A DNA stretch of 64,000 bases from Magnetospirillum sulfuroxidans (GCF_018224925.1 NZ_JAGTUF010000014.1:35988-99987), one strand, 5' to 3'. Shown: positions 53,529 through 63,505, counted from the first letter of the stretch. Notes: generated from the letters alone by a model not told the origin. Translations and numbers: made by a program.

Positions 53529-54641
53529 ATGCTTGCCGAATGTCTTGCCGGGACCCGCGTTCTGGACCTGACCCAATATATTCCCGGCCCCTATGCCACT
53601 CAGTGGCTGTCCGATCTGGGGGCCGAGGTGGTGAAGGTCGAGCCGCCCGCCGGCGATCCCATGCGCAGCATGGGCCCGGTGGACGCCGACGGCACCACCG
53701 CGTTCTATAAATTGGCCAACCGCAACAAGGTGGTGGTGCGGCTGGACCTTAAGACCGCCGAGGGCAAGGCCGCCCTGGCCAAGCTGCTGACCGTCGCCGA
53801 TGTGCTGGTCGAAGCCTATCGTCCCGGCGTGCTGGACCGCCTGGGCTTTGATGCGGCCGAATTGGCGCGGCTCAATCCGCGTCTGATCCAGTGTTCGCTG
53901 TCCGGCTATGGCCAGACCGGGCCGCACGCTTTGGTCGCCGGCCATGATTTGACCTATGTGGCGCTGACCGGCGGTTTGGCCGCCAGCGGCATTGCCGCCC
54001 GGCCGGTGATGACTTTTCCGCCCTTGGCCGATCATGCCGGGGCCATGCTGGCGGTCCAAGGGATCTTGGCGGCGCTGCTGCGCCGGGGCCGCACCGGGAA
54101 GGGGGCGCGGCTGGATATCAGCTTGTCGGAAGCGGCGCTGTCATGGATGGGCGGGGTGCTGACCACCGCCCATCGTCGTGGCGAGGCCCGGCGCGAAGAC
54201 GACATCATCAATGGCGGCGCCGCCTTTTATCGGATTTACCGGGCCAGGGATGGCCGCTTCGTCGTCCTGGGGGCCATCGAGGAAAAGTTCTGGCGCGCCT
54301 TTTGTGTTGCCGTCGGGCGCGAGGAATGGATTCACCGGCAATCGGAACCTATGCCGCAAAATGAACTGATTTCCGAACTGGAAGCCCTGTTCCTGACGCG
54401 CGACCGCGACGCGTGGGCGGCGCTGCTGTGTCCGGCCGATTGCTGTTTCGAGCCGGTGCTTGATCCAACGGAAGTGGCGGCGCACCCGCAGTGGCAAGAC
54501 CGTGATCTGGTGCGGGTGGGCCAGGATGGCGATGATATCGCCGAAGTGCTGCTGCCGGTGTTCTTGGATGGGGCGCGGCCACGGCATCGCCGGCCGTTCA
54601 AGGAAGATCACATTCAGGCGGTATTGGCGACATGGCGATGA
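53529..54641 (+). CDS. CaiB/BaiF-type CoA transferase or acyl-CoA racemase
   Basis: A 370-residue family III CoA-transferase. Diagnostic blocks are VLDLTQYIPGPYATQWLSDLGAEVVKVE, LANRNK, RLDLKTAEGK, SLSGYGQTGPHALVAGHDLTYVALTG (with the catalytic Asp in AGHD) and LDISLSEAAL. The AGHD form is that of alpha-methylacyl-CoA racemase, so racemase activity is as likely as CoA transfer. It follows the enoyl-CoA hydratase on the same strand and overlaps the CobC-type gene by 10 bases. Confidence 0.9.
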   Translation: MLAECLAGTRVLDLTQYIPGPYATQWLSDLGAEVVKVEPPAGDPMRSMGPVDADGTTAFYKLANRNKVVVRLDLKTAEGKAALAKLLTVADVLVEAYRPGVLDRLGFDAAELARLNPRLIQCSLSGYGQTGPHALVAGHDLTYVALTGGLAASGIAARPVMTFPPLADHAGAMLAVQGILAALLRRGRTGKGARLDISLSEAALSWMGGVLTTAHRRGEARREDDIINGGAAFYRIYRARDGRFVVLGAIEEKFWRAFCVAVGREEWIHRQSEPMPQNELISELEALFLTRDRDAWAALLCPADCCFEPVLDPTEVAAHPQWQDRDLVRVGQDGDDIAEVLLPVFLDGARPRHRRPFKEDHIQAVLATWR

Positions 54642-55621
54642 GTCTTCCCATTCATGGTGGCGATCTGGCGGCGGCGGAACGGCGCTGGGGCAAGCCGGAA
54701 CACAATTGGCTGGATCTGTCCACCGGCCTTAATCCCTGGCCTTACGCGCTGCCGCATCTGCCGGCTGAATCCTGGCGGCGTCTGCCGGGTGAGGCGGAAG
54801 AGACCGCCTTGCGCGCTTCGGCCGCCGGGGCTTATGGCTGTGCGGTCGATCAGGTGCTGGCCGGGCCGGGCAGTTCCGCCCTGATCCAGGCCGTGGCCCG
54901 CAGCGTGTCGCCGCGCCGGGTGGCGGTGGTGTCGCCCACCTATGGCGAGCATGTCGCCGCCTGGAAGGCCGCCGGCCATGCGGTGAGCGAAGTGGCCATC
55001 CCCGCCGATGCCGCCGGCGCCGATGTCGTGGTGCTGGTCAATCCCAACAATCCCGATGGCCGTCAATTCACCGTGGCCGAAATCCAGGCGCTGAGCGAAC
55101 GTTTCGCCCTGGTGGTGGTGGACGAAGCCTTTGCCGACGTTGCCCCCGATCTGTCGGTGGCCAGCCATGTGGGGGCCGGCCATGTGGGTTCTGGCCTAAT
55201 GGTGCTGCGCTCGTTCGGCAAGTTCTATGGTCTGGCCGGCTTGCGTCTGGGCTTTTGTCTGGCGGCGCCCGAATTGTTGGCGGCGGTGGCGGCACAATTG
55301 GGGCCTTGGCCGGTTTCGGGGCCGGCGCTGGCCATTGGCGCGGCGGCGCTTTCTGATCGGGTCTGGGCTGATGCCAGCCGTGCCCATCTGGCCAACGCCG
55401 CCGGCCGTCTGGATGCGGTGCTGACCAAGGCGGGGCTGCACGGATTGGGCGGAACCAGTCTGTTCCGGCTGGTGGAACATCCCGATGCCGGCAATCTTTA
55501 TGATCGTCTGGGCCGCGCCGGTATCTTGGTCCGCGCCTTCGCCTTGCGGCCCACATGGCTGCGCTTCGGCCTGCCCGGCGGCGAGGCTCCGTTGCGGCGA
55601 CTGGAACAGGCGTTGACATGA
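54632..55621 (+). CDS. cobC: Threonine-phosphate decarboxylase-like PLP enzyme (CobC/CobD type)
   Basis: A 329-residue fold-type I aminotransferase-like protein. HGGDLAAAERRWG and LDLSTGLNPWPYALP at the N-terminus are characteristic of the cobalamin-pathway decarboxylase that makes the (R)-1-amino-2-propanol phosphate side chain; VVLVNPNNPDGR and the PLP-lysine segment VLRSFGKFYGLAGLRLGF follow. No other cob genes are nearby. The start may instead be the ATG at 54638, which overlaps the preceding stop as ATGA. It overlaps the next gene by ATGA as well. Confidence 0.88.
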   Translation: MAMSLPIHGGDLAAAERRWGKPEHNWLDLSTGLNPWPYALPHLPAESWRRLPGEAEETALRASAAGAYGCAVDQVLAGPGSSALIQAVARSVSPRRVAVVSPTYGEHVAAWKAAGHAVSEVAIPADAAGADVVVLVNPNNPDGRQFTVAEIQALSERFALVVVDEAFADVAPDLSVASHVGAGHVGSGLMVLRSFGKFYGLAGLRLGFCLAAPELLAAVAAQLGPWPVSGPALAIGAAALSDRVWADASRAHLANAAGRLDAVLTKAGLHGLGGTSLFRLVEHPDAGNLYDRLGRAGILVRAFALRPTWLRFGLPGGEAPLRRLEQALT

Positions 55622-56322
55622 TGCTGGTGGCGTTCGACGGTGACGATACCCTTTGGCATAACGAGCCGCTGTTCTGGGCGACGCAGGACCGCTTCAAGCA
55701 ATTGCTGGCGCCTTATTGTCCGGCCGATCATCTGGCGGAAAAGCTGTTGGCGACGGAAATCGCCAATCTTGCCCTGTTCGGCTATGGCATCAAAGGCTTT
55801 GCCCTGTCGATGATCGAAACCGCGATCAAGGTTTCCGACGGGCAGGTGCCGGTGGCGGTGATCGAGGAATTGATCGTTCGCGCCAAGGAAATGCTGGCCC
55901 ATCCCGCCCATCTGCTGGACGGCGTTGCCCCGGCTGTCGCCACCGTGAAAAGGCAGGGCTTCAGGATCATGCTGATCACCAAGGGTGATCTGATGGACCA
56001 GGAGGCCAAGCTGGCCCGTTCCGGGCTGGCCGAGCTGTTCGAGGCGGTGGAGGTGGTCAGTGAAAAGGATGAGGCGTTGTATCGCCGCCTGTTCGCCAAG
56101 CACGGCGTCACGCCGCAAGAATGCGTGATGGTCGGAAATTCGGTGCGGTCCGACATCGTGCCGGCCTTGGCCGCCGGGGCGTGGGCGGTGCACATCCCGT
56201 ATGCCGGTCCGGTCTGGGCGCATGAACAAGCCGAGCCGCCGCTGGGGCATCCGCATTATGCGCGGCTGGACAGCATGATGCAGCTGCCGGACTGGCTGTC
56301 CGGGCTGAAAAACAGGGCCTGA
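55618..56322 (+). CDS. HAD-superfamily hydrolase
   Basis: A 234-residue phosphatase-type HAD protein. Motif I FDGDDTLWHNE (nucleophile and acid Asp), motif II LITKGD, motif III Lys in VVSEKDE and motif IV VGNSVRSDIVPALAAG are all intact. A helical cap lies between motifs I and II. The substrate is unknown. It is coupled (ATGA) to the CobC-type gene; participation in the same pathway is possible but unproven. tRNA-His follows on the opposite strand. Confidence 0.88.
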   Translation: MMLVAFDGDDTLWHNEPLFWATQDRFKQLLAPYCPADHLAEKLLATEIANLALFGYGIKGFALSMIETAIKVSDGQVPVAVIEELIVRAKEMLAHPAHLLDGVAPAVATVKRQGFRIMLITKGDLMDQEAKLARSGLAELFEAVEVVSEKDEALYRRLFAKHGVTPQECVMVGNSVRSDIVPALAAGAWAVHIPYAGPVWAHEQAEPPLGHPHYARLDSMMQLPDWLSGLKNRA

Positions 56323-56337
56323 CCCGAAAGGGGGGGA

Positions 56338-56415
56338 TGGGGCGAGTGATCGGATTCGAACCGACGACATCCAGGACCACAACCTGGCGCTCTAACCGAC
56401 TGAGCTACACCCGCC
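56338..56415 (-). tRNA. tRNA-His (anticodon GTG)
   Basis: Read on the minus strand it has TAGCTCAG, an anticodon loop TTGTGGT with GTG, a TTCGAAT T-loop, a 7-bp acceptor stem (GCGGGTG with CACTCGC), an encoded G at position -1 facing C73, and an encoded CCA (56338-56340). Confidence 0.95.
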
Positions 56416-56481
56416 ACCGCGAAGGCCGCATGTGTACCTAACGCCGGGGGGGCTCGTCAAGGGGCGATTTGTCTATTTTTC

Positions 56482-56499
56482 GTGTCATGCAATCTTCAC
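56482..56499 (+). promoter_or_regulatory. Possible Pho box before the PhoX-type gene
   Basis: GTGTCAT, four bases, then TCTTCAC resembles the CTGTCAT-N4-CTGTCAC PhoB site with 6/7 and 4/7 matches. Its position about 60 bases before a phosphatase gene supports it, but the match is weak. Confidence 0.3.
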
Positions 56500-56561
56500 C
56501 CCGGTGAGCGGAGGCTTGATTAGACTGCGATCATGTTTCCGTGAACCAAGGAAGATCGCGC

Positions 56562-58484
56562 ATGGCCCCCGACATGGACCCGGAAGATATCGGCGTCAAC
56601 GCTTCGGCTGAACCCGATTTCGCCAGCATCATCGACAGCGTCTTGTCGCGCCGCGCCGTGCTTGGCGGCATGGCCGCCACCGCCTTGGTGCGCCATGTGA
56701 CGTTCTCGGCCGAAGCGCGGGCGGCGGGCATGGCCGGTCCCAGCCTGACCTTCGCCGAAGCGCCGCACACCATCGCCGAAAATCATCAGGTGGCGGCGGG
56801 CTATGACGCCCAGATAGTGATCCGCTGGGGGGACAAGGTCACCGCCGATGCGCCGGCTTTCGATCCGCTGCGCCAAAGCGCCGCCGCTCAGGCCCGGCAA
56901 TTCGGCTATAACAACGATCATATCGGCTATTGTCCGCTGCCGCTTGGATCGGATCATTCCGAACACGGGCTGTTGGTGATCAACCACGAATATACCGATT
57001 CCTGGCTGATGTTCCCCGGCTTGACCGACAAGGACGCGGTCGCCAAGGTAACGCGGGAACAGGCGGAAATCGAATTGGCCGCCCATGGTCTGTCGGTGAT
57101 CGAGGTGCGGAAACTGGCCGGAAACTGGCGGGTGGTGGAAAATTCCGTCTATGCCCGCCGGATCACCGTGGAGACGCCGATGGCGGTGTCTGGCCCCGCC
57201 GCCGGCCATGACCGGCTTAAGACCACGGCCGATCCCAGCGGTCTGGCTTTGCGCGGGACCTTGAACAATTGCGCCGGTGGCTTGACGCCGTGGGGCACGG
57301 TGCTGACGGCGGAAGAGAATTTCCATCAATATTTTTCGGGCGTCCCTCATGGGGCGGAAGCGGCGGCGCACAAGCGAGTCGGCATCGTCGGCAAGCCGGA
57401 ATATTCCTGGGGCAAGCATTTCGATCGCTTCAACGTCGCCACCGAGCCGAACGAGCCCAACCGCTTCGGCTGGCTGGTGGAAGTCGATCCGCACGATCCC
57501 CGATCGGTGCCGGTCAAGCGCACGGCGCTGGGCCGTTTCAAGCATGAAGCCGCCAACGTGGTGGTCAACGGCAACGGTCGGGTCAGCGTTTATACCGGGG
57601 ATGACGAGCGCTTCGAATATCTGTACCGCTTCGTCACCCATGGCAAGATCGACCACGGCAATCGCGCCGCCAATCTGCGCTTGCTGGATGACGGCGTCTT
57701 ATATGTGGCCAAGTTCCACGACGATGGCCGGCTGACCTGGCTGCCGCTGATTTTCGGCAACGCTTTGCTGAACCGGGATCATGGTTTCAATTCCCAGGCC
57801 GATGTGGTGATCGACGCCCGCCGCGCCGCCGATCTGATGGGCGCCACCCCGATGGACCGGCCCGAGGATGTCGAGACCAATCCGGTCACCGGCAAGGTCT
57901 ACATGATGTGCACGAACAACACCAAGCGCCAGGCAGAACAGACCAACGCCGCCAATCCGCGCGCCAACAATGCCCATGGTCACGTGATCGAGATGATCCC
58001 GCCACGCGTGGACGGCCATGTGGATCACACCGCGCTGGAATACACCTGGACGGTGTTCTTGTTGGCCGGTCCCAAGGACCAGGGCCGCTATCATCCGCAG
58101 ACATCGCCATCCGGCTGGATGTCGGCGCCGGACAACATGGCGTTCGATCCCGCCGGTCGGTTGTGGATAGCCACCGATCAGGGATCGTCCCAGGCCGAGA
58201 ACGGGATTCCCGACGGCATGTACGCCATGGAGACCGAAGGGCCGTTCCGGGCGTTGTCGCGGTTTTTCTATGCCTGTCCGCGCGGGGCGGAGATGTGCGG
58301 GCCGATGTTCACCCCCGATGGCAAGACGTTGTTCGTCGCCGTTCAGCATCCGGGTGAGGACAAGGGGTCGACCTTCGACGCGCCATCGACGCGCTTCCCC
58401 GATTTCCAGGCCGGCATGCCGCCGCGCCCGTCGGTGGTGGCCATCACCAAAAAGGATGGCGGGGTGATCGGCTCCTCGGCATGA
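56562..58484 (+). CDS. PhoX-family (DUF839) Tat-exported phosphatase
   Basis: A 640-residue protein of the PhoX/DUF839 beta-propeller family, calcium/iron-dependent alkaline phosphatases. A twin-arginine-type signal (SRRAVLGGMAATALV) follows ~30 N-terminal residues. Family blocks are GYNNDHIGYCPLP, LVINHEYTDSWLMFPG, NNCAGGLTPWGTVLTAEENFHQYF and CTNNTKR, with NMAFDPAGRLWIATDQG later. The ATG at 56562 has AAGGAAG 7 bases upstream; a GTG at 56541 is the alternative. A weak Pho-box-like site lies upstream. Substrate specificity is inferred from family. Confidence 0.88.
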   Translation: MAPDMDPEDIGVNASAEPDFASIIDSVLSRRAVLGGMAATALVRHVTFSAEARAAGMAGPSLTFAEAPHTIAENHQVAAGYDAQIVIRWGDKVTADAPAFDPLRQSAAAQARQFGYNNDHIGYCPLPLGSDHSEHGLLVINHEYTDSWLMFPGLTDKDAVAKVTREQAEIELAAHGLSVIEVRKLAGNWRVVENSVYARRITVETPMAVSGPAAGHDRLKTTADPSGLALRGTLNNCAGGLTPWGTVLTAEENFHQYFSGVPHGAEAAAHKRVGIVGKPEYSWGKHFDRFNVATEPNEPNRFGWLVEVDPHDPRSVPVKRTALGRFKHEAANVVVNGNGRVSVYTGDDERFEYLYRFVTHGKIDHGNRAANLRLLDDGVLYVAKFHDDGRLTWLPLIFGNALLNRDHGFNSQADVVIDARRAADLMGATPMDRPEDVETNPVTGKVYMMCTNNTKRQAEQTNAANPRANNAHGHVIEMIPPRVDGHVDHTALEYTWTVFLLAGPKDQGRYHPQTSPSGWMSAPDNMAFDPAGRLWIATDQGSSQAENGIPDGMYAMETEGPFRALSRFFYACPRGAEMCGPMFTPDGKTLFVAVQHPGEDKGSTFDAPSTRFPDFQAGMPPRPSVVAITKKDGGVIGSSA

Positions 58485-58512
58485 TGGCGGGAAATCAAAC
58501 CGGAGCCTGCCC

Positions 58513-59310
58513 GTGACCCTGGAAGTTATTCATGTGCCGGCGGCGGCGGTGGGCGATTCCCATCCGCCGCTGCTCTTCGTCCATGGGTCGTACTGTGCCG
58601 CCTGGATCTGGGCCGACACTTTCCTGCCGTTCTTCGCCGGGCAAGGGTATGAATGTCGCGCCTTGTCGCTGCGGGGGCATGGCGGTTCCAGCGGCAGTGT
58701 CGAATGGGCGTCGTTGGCCGATTATGTCGCCGATGTGGCCTTGCTGGTCGATTCCCTTGACCGCCCGCCGATTTTGATCGGCCATTCCATGGGCGGGCTG
58801 ATCGCCCAGCATGTGGTTGCCGCCGGCCATCCGGTGGCCGGGCTGGTCATGCTGGCTTCGACGCCGCCATCGGGCTTGGGCTCATCCAGCCTGCACATGA
58901 TGGCCCATGCCCCGGATGTCTTGTTCCAGCTTGGTCTGTTGCAAAGCCTGGGGCCGGGGGTGGTGTCGGCGGCGATCATGCACCGGGCGTTGTTCTCGGA
59001 TCAGACCGATCCGGCCCATGTGGCGTGGATGATGGACCATTTGCAAAAGGAATCGACGCGGGTCAGCGCCGAATTATTGATGCCGCCGCGGCCGTGGCCC
59101 CCGGCCGGAACGGCGGTGCCGGCCTTGGTGATTGGCGGCGATGCCGACAAATTCCTGCCGGTCAGCGCGTTCACCGAAACGGCGCACCATTGGCGGGCCG
59201 AATTGCACGTTTTGCCCGGCGCTCCCCACGGGCTGATGGCGGACCAGCATTACTGGCGGCCGTGCGCCGCGCTGATCTTGGATTGGCTTACCCGCCAAAG
59301 TGACGCCTGA
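58513..59310 (+). CDS. Alpha/beta hydrolase
   Basis: A 265-residue alpha/beta-hydrolase fold enzyme without signal peptide. The oxyanion loop FVHGSYCAAWIW, nucleophile elbow GHSMGG with Ser, acidic residue in VIGGDADKFLP and the catalytic His in GAPHGLM are all present. It uses a GTG start with CGGAG upstream. The substrate is unknown. Its 3' end overlaps the convergent aminotransferase gene by 23 bases. Confidence 0.88.
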   Translation: MTLEVIHVPAAAVGDSHPPLLFVHGSYCAAWIWADTFLPFFAGQGYECRALSLRGHGGSSGSVEWASLADYVADVALLVDSLDRPPILIGHSMGGLIAQHVVAAGHPVAGLVMLASTPPSGLGSSSLHMMAHAPDVLFQLGLLQSLGPGVVSAAIMHRALFSDQTDPAHVAWMMDHLQKESTRVSAELLMPPRPWPPAGTAVPALVIGGDADKFLPVSAFTETAHHWRAELHVLPGAPHGLMADQHYWRPCAALILDWLTRQSDA

Positions 59311-60445
59311 GACGCCGTAACGCCTCGTCGATGGCTTGGTCGGTCTTGGCGAAGCAAAAGCGGGCGTAATCGCCAGGGGGGGCGCTTTCAAAGAATGCGC
59401 TGATGGGGATGGCGGTGATTCCGGCCTTTTCGGTGATATGGACGCAGAATTCCAGGTCGGTCCCGCTAAACCCCAGCGGGCGGAAATCCGCCGACAGGAA
59501 ATACGATCCCTGGCAGGGCAGGGGGGTAAGGCCGATTGCGGCCAAGCCATGAGCCAAGCGGTCGCGCCGGGCGCTCAGGGTGGCGGGCAGGCTGGCGATA
59601 TAGGCGCTGGCGTGGTTCAGGCCCCAGGCGACGGCGCTTTGCAGGGCCGGGGCGGTGGTGAAGGTCAAATATTGGTGCGCCTTGGCGATGGGATTAAGTA
59701 ATTCCGGCGCCGCCACCACCCAGCCGACCTTCCAGCCGGTGAGCGAGAAGATCTTGCCGGCCGAACCGATCTTGGCGCAGCGCTGACGCATGCCGGGCAG
59801 GCTCATCAGCGGAATATGCGGCAGGTCGTCATAGGTCAGATGCTCGTAGACCTCGTCGCATATGGCGATGGCGTCGTGGCGTTCCAGCAATTGGGCGATA
59901 AAGGCCAGTTCGTCGGCGTCGAACACCTTGCCGCACGGATTGGCCGGGCTGTTGAGGATCATCAATTTGGTCTTGGGGCCGAAGGCATCGGCCAATTGCT
60001 GGCGCGGCAACGACCAGTTTGGGGCCTGTAGTCGGACGATGCGCGGCACGCCGCCGGCCCGGCGGATGATCGGCAGATAGGAATCGTAAAGGGGTTCCAG
60101 CACCACCACTTCGTCGCCCGGTTCGATCAGGGCGAACAAGCAGGCGGCCAGCGCCTCGGTGGCGCCCGACGTCACCATGACTTCGGCTTCACTTACCCCG
60201 GTGCCCCAAAACCGGCATTCATGCGCCGCCACCGCATGGCGCAGGGCCGGCAGGCCCATCATCGACGGATATTGATGGGGGCCATCGGCCGCCGCCCGCG
60301 CCAGTTGTTCGATCACCGCGCTCGGCTCCAGCCCCTCGGGGAAGCCTTGACCCAAATTGATGGCGTCATGGCGTTGGGCCAGGCGCGACATGGTTTCAAA
60401 AATGGTGGTGCCGCAGGCGGCGAAAACGGAATTGGCGCGAGGCAT
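59288..60445 (-). CDS. Class I/II pyridoxal-phosphate aminotransferase
   Basis: A 385-residue fold-type I aminotransferase. INLGQGFPEGLEP, TSGATEALAACLFALIEPGDEVVVLEPLYDSY, NSPANPCGKVF, ICDEVYEHL and the PLP-lysine block SAGKIFSLTGWKVGWV place it near the kynurenine/methionine aminotransferase (YbdL) and DapC-like group. The ATG at 60445 is chosen because upstream codons lack family likeness. The start faces glnB; the roughly 225 bases between them hold the sigma-54 promoter of glnB. Confidence 0.88.
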   Translation of the reverse strand: MPRANSVFAACGTTIFETMSRLAQRHDAINLGQGFPEGLEPSAVIEQLARAAADGPHQYPSMMGLPALRHAVAAHECRFWGTGVSEAEVMVTSGATEALAACLFALIEPGDEVVVLEPLYDSYLPIIRRAGGVPRIVRLQAPNWSLPRQQLADAFGPKTKLMILNSPANPCGKVFDADELAFIAQLLERHDAIAICDEVYEHLTYDDLPHIPLMSLPGMRQRCAKIGSAGKIFSLTGWKVGWVVAAPELLNPIAKAHQYLTFTTAPALQSAVAWGLNHASAYIASLPATLSARRDRLAHGLAAIGLTPLPCQGSYFLSADFRPLGFSGTDLEFCVHITEKAGITAIPISAFFESAPPGDYARFCFAKTDQAIDEALRRLRRHFGG

Positions 60446-60599
60446 CGAGGGGGACTCTTTACGGTGGTTCCGAGCCCGCACTCTGCCATTATCTCGAAGA
60501 TGGGGGAAGCTGCCTATTCATTGGGCGGAAATGCCCGAAAAATCAGCACTTTCTTGGGCGCGTTGATCTTAAAGCCCGCAGTTTTCTTGGTGGCAGAAC

Positions 60600-61009
<410 letters not shown>

Positions 61010-61070
61010 GCTTTCCGGCTATCGGAAGGCACCCGCATTTATTTTTCCACATCGAACAGGAATTGTGACC

Positions 61071-62483
61071 ATGGCCGACAACGTCAAGAAGGTCCTTGAA
61101 ATGATCAAGGAAAACGACGTCAAGTACGTCGATTTCCGTTTCACCGATCCGCGCGGCAAGTGGCAGCACACTGCCCAGCACGTCTCCACCGTGGACGAAG
61201 ACATGCTGACCGAAGGTCTGATGTTCGACGGCTCCTCCATCGCTGGTTGGAAGGCGATCGATCAGTCCGACATGGTGCTGATGCCCGATAGCTCTACCGC
61301 CGTCATGGACCCCTTCGCCGCTCAGGCGCAGATGATCATCTTCTGTGACATCATCGAGCCGGCCACCGGCCAGCTGTATGACCGCGATCCCCGCGCCATC
61401 GCCAAGCGCGCCGAGCGCTATGTGGTCGAATCGGGCGCTGGCGACACCGCCTTCTTCGGCCCGGAAGCCGAATTCTTCGTGTTCGACGACGTCAAGTTCA
61501 AGACCGGCATGAACGTCGGCTATTACGAGCTGTCGTCGGAAGATGGCGCCGAAGCCTCGGGCAAGGAATTCCAGGAAGGCAATCTGGGCCATCGTCCGGG
61601 CGTCAAGGGCGGCTATTTCCCGGTTCCGCCGGTGGATGCCTCGGTCGATATGCGCGCCGAGATGCTGACCATCATGGGCGAAATGGGCCTGCCGGTCGAA
61701 AAGCATCACCATGAAGTCGCTTCTTCGCAGCACGAATTGGGCTGCAAGTTCGGCACCATGGTTCAGGCCGCCGACTGGATGCAGATCTACAAGTACGTGG
61801 TCCACAACGTCGCCGCTTCCTACGGCAAGTCGGCCACCTTCATGCCCAAGCCGATCTATGGCGATAACGGCTCGGGCATGCATGTGCACCAGTCCATCTG
61901 GAAGGACGGCAAGCCGCTGTTCGCCGGTTCGGGCTATGCCGACCTGTCGGACACTGCCCTGTACTACATCGGCGGCATCATCAAGCATGCCAAGGCGCTG
62001 AACGCCTTCACCAACCCGCTGACCAACTCGTACAAGCGTCTGATCCCCGGCTTCGAAGCTCCGGTGCTGCTGGCTTACTCGGCCCGCAACCGTTCGGCTT
62101 CCTGCCGCATTCCGTACGCGACCAGCCCGAAGGCCAAGCGCGTCGAAATCCGCTTCCCCGATCCGGGCGCGAACCCGTACCTGGCCTTCTCCGCCATGCT
62201 GATGGCCGGCCTTGACGGTATCGCCAACAAGGTGCATCCGGGCGAAGCCATGGACAAGAACCTGTATGATCTGCCCCCCGAGGAACTCAAGCAGGTTCCG
62301 ACCGTGTGCGGCAGCTTGCGTGAAGCGCTGGAATCGCTCCGCGCTGATAACGACTTCCTGTGCAAGGGCGATGTCTTCTCGAAGGAATTCATCGAGGCCT
62401 ACATCGATCTGAAGTTCGAAGAAGTCTTCAAGTTCGAACACACCCCGCACCCGGTCGAATTCACCATGTACTACTCGGTCTGA
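61071..62483 (+). CDS. glnA: Glutamine synthetase type I
   Basis: A 470-residue GSI making glutamine from glutamate, ammonia and ATP; the active complex is a dodecamer. GSI blocks visible: [25 protein letters not shown], the metal and glutamate-site [44 protein letters not shown] and the adenylylation-site Tyr in [10 protein letters not shown]. Regulation by adenylylation (GlnE) and by the upstream PII gene is expected. An intrinsic terminator follows. Confidence 0.98.
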   Translation: MADNVKKVLEMIKENDVKYVDFRFTDPRGKWQHTAQHVSTVDEDMLTEGLMFDGSSIAGWKAIDQSDMVLMPDSSTAVMDPFAAQAQMIIFCDIIEPATGQLYDRDPRAIAKRAERYVVESGAGDTAFFGPEAEFFVFDDVKFKTGMNVGYYELSSEDGAEASGKEFQEGNLGHRPGVKGGYFPVPPVDASVDMRAEMLTIMGEMGLPVEKHHHEVASSQHELGCKFGTMVQAADWMQIYKYVVHNVAASYGKSATFMPKPIYGDNGSGMHVHQSIWKDGKPLFAGSGYADLSDTALYYIGGIIKHAKALNAFTNPLTNSYKRLIPGFEAPVLLAYSARNRSASCRIPYATSPKAKRVEIRFPDPGANPYLAFSAMLMAGLDGIANKVHPGEAMDKNLYDLPPEELKQVPTVCGSLREALESLRADNDFLCKGDVFSKEFIEAYIDLKFEEVFKFEHTPHPVEFTMYYSV

Positions 62484-62514
62484 TCCGAGTAGACGGGTTA
62501 CAGGGTACGAACAG

Positions 62515-62544
62515 CCCCGCCGGTGCGAACCGGCGGGGTTTTTC
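62515..62544 (+). terminator. Intrinsic terminator after glnA
   Basis: CCCCGCCGGT and its complement around a GCGA loop, followed by TTTTT, 31 bases after the glnA stop. Confidence 0.9.
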
Positions 62545-62586
62545 TGTGCTTGCGCGATGTCTGAACCAGGGCTATTTTGCTCACCT

Positions 62587-62710
62587 CCTTTGGGGAGTAG
62601 CCGCCTTCGCTTGCAGAAGGGGGCGCGTCAACAGACTTGGCTCGATCTTCGTCAGAAGCGGGCTGTGGCGCGTTCGGCCGGATCGGTTTGGCAAGACCAT
62701 GGGTTGCGGG
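62587..62710 (+). promoter_or_regulatory. Manganese riboswitch (yybP-ykoY type)
   Basis: The leader of the GDT1/MneA-type gene contains the conserved aptamer elements of the yybP-ykoY class in order: TTTGGGGAGTAGCC, a hairpin (CCTTCGCTTGCAGAAGG), GCGTCAACAGACTTGG, a central helix and GGCAAGACCATGGG. The class senses Mn2+ and commonly sits before UPF0016 manganese exporters, which is exactly the downstream gene. The GC-rich repeats from 62710 to 62740 could be the expression platform. Confidence 0.8.
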
Positions 62711-62774
62711 TTCCGTCCGGCCGGGCGGGGACTGTCGCAGCCTTGTGTGTCTTGCCCGGCCTTGGATCGTTCCC

Positions 62775-63353
62775 GTGGAAGCTTTTCTCGTCTCAAGCGG
62801 CATTGTCGCCATCGCCGAAATCGGCGACAAAACCCAGTTGCTGGCCTTGCTGCTGGCGGCCAAGTTCCGCCGTCCGCTGCCCATCATCTTGGGGATTTTC
62901 GTCGCCACCATCGCCAACCATGCCGGTGCGGCCCTTGTCGGGGCGTGGGTGGCCTCGCTGATCGGGCCTGACGCCCTGCGCTGGGCGCTGGCGGCATCTT
63001 TTGTCGCCATGGGCATCTGGGTGCTGATCCCTGACAAGGTCGATGACGACGCGGCGCCAAATGCTCCGCGTTTAGGGGTTTTCATCACCACGGTGGTGGC
63101 GTTTTTTGTGCTGGAGATGGGCGACAAGACCCAGATCGCCACCATTGCCCTGGCCGCGCGTTACCATGATTGGCTGCTGGTGACCATGGGGACGACGCTG
63201 GGGATGATGGTCGCCAACGTGCCGGCGGTGCTGGTCGGTCAGGCCGCGACGCGGGTGTTGCCGCTCCGTGTGGTTCATATTGTCGCCGCCTTGGCTTTCT
63301 TCATTTTGGCGCTGTTGCTGGCGGTCGATGGCATCCCGCATCTGTTGGGATGA
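62775..63353 (+). CDS. mneA: TMEM165/GDT1 (UPF0016) family manganese exporter
   Basis: A 192-residue inner-membrane protein with six hydrophobic helices. Both halves carry the family motif E-x-G-D-K-T: IAEIGDKTQLLAL and LEMGDKTQIATIAL, the metal-binding signature of the family. In bacteria these proteins export Mn2+. The start is the GTG at 62775, where the family's MEAFLVSxG-like N-terminus begins; no good ribosome-binding site precedes it, which fits riboswitch control. It is followed by tRNA-Pro. Confidence 0.88.
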   Translation: MEAFLVSSGIVAIAEIGDKTQLLALLLAAKFRRPLPIILGIFVATIANHAGAALVGAWVASLIGPDALRWALAASFVAMGIWVLIPDKVDDDAAPNAPRLGVFITTVVAFFVLEMGDKTQIATIALAARYHDWLLVTMGTTLGMMVANVPAVLVGQAATRVLPLRVVHIVAALAFFILALLLAVDGIPHLLG

Positions 63354-63381
63354 TATTCGGCGGAAAAGCGCAAAAATCCGT

Positions 63382-63410
63382 TTGCAGGGGGCGGGGGATG
63401 GCGCTATAAG
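63382..63410 (+). promoter_or_regulatory. Promoter of tRNA-Pro
   Basis: TTGCAG and TATAAG with a 17-base spacer, ending 18 bases before the tRNA. Confidence 0.55.
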
Positions 63411-63428
63411 AACGGCCTCGCAGGCGAC

Positions 63429-63505
63429 CGGAGTGTAGCTCAGCCTGGTAGAGCACTGTCTTCGGGAGGCAGGGGCCGGAGGTTCGAATCCTCTCACTCC
63501 GACCA
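63429..63505 (+). tRNA. tRNA-Pro (anticodon CGG)
   Basis: A complete cloverleaf: acceptor CGGAGTG with CACTCCG, D-arm TAGCTCAGCCTGGTAGAGC, anticodon arm CTGTC-TTCGGGA-GGCAG reading CCG, TTCGAAT T-loop, A73 and an encoded CCA. Confidence 0.96.

Noticed and set aside
51684..54059. 791-codon minus-strand open frame
   Set aside because: Runs across three well-supported plus-strand genes; low-complexity Gln/Gly/His composition.
56338..56415. tRNA-His lacking an encoded G at -1
   Set aside because: A first alignment shifted by one base suggested this, but with TAGCTCAG placed at positions 8-15 the acceptor stem pairs fully, G-1 faces C73 and CCA is encoded.
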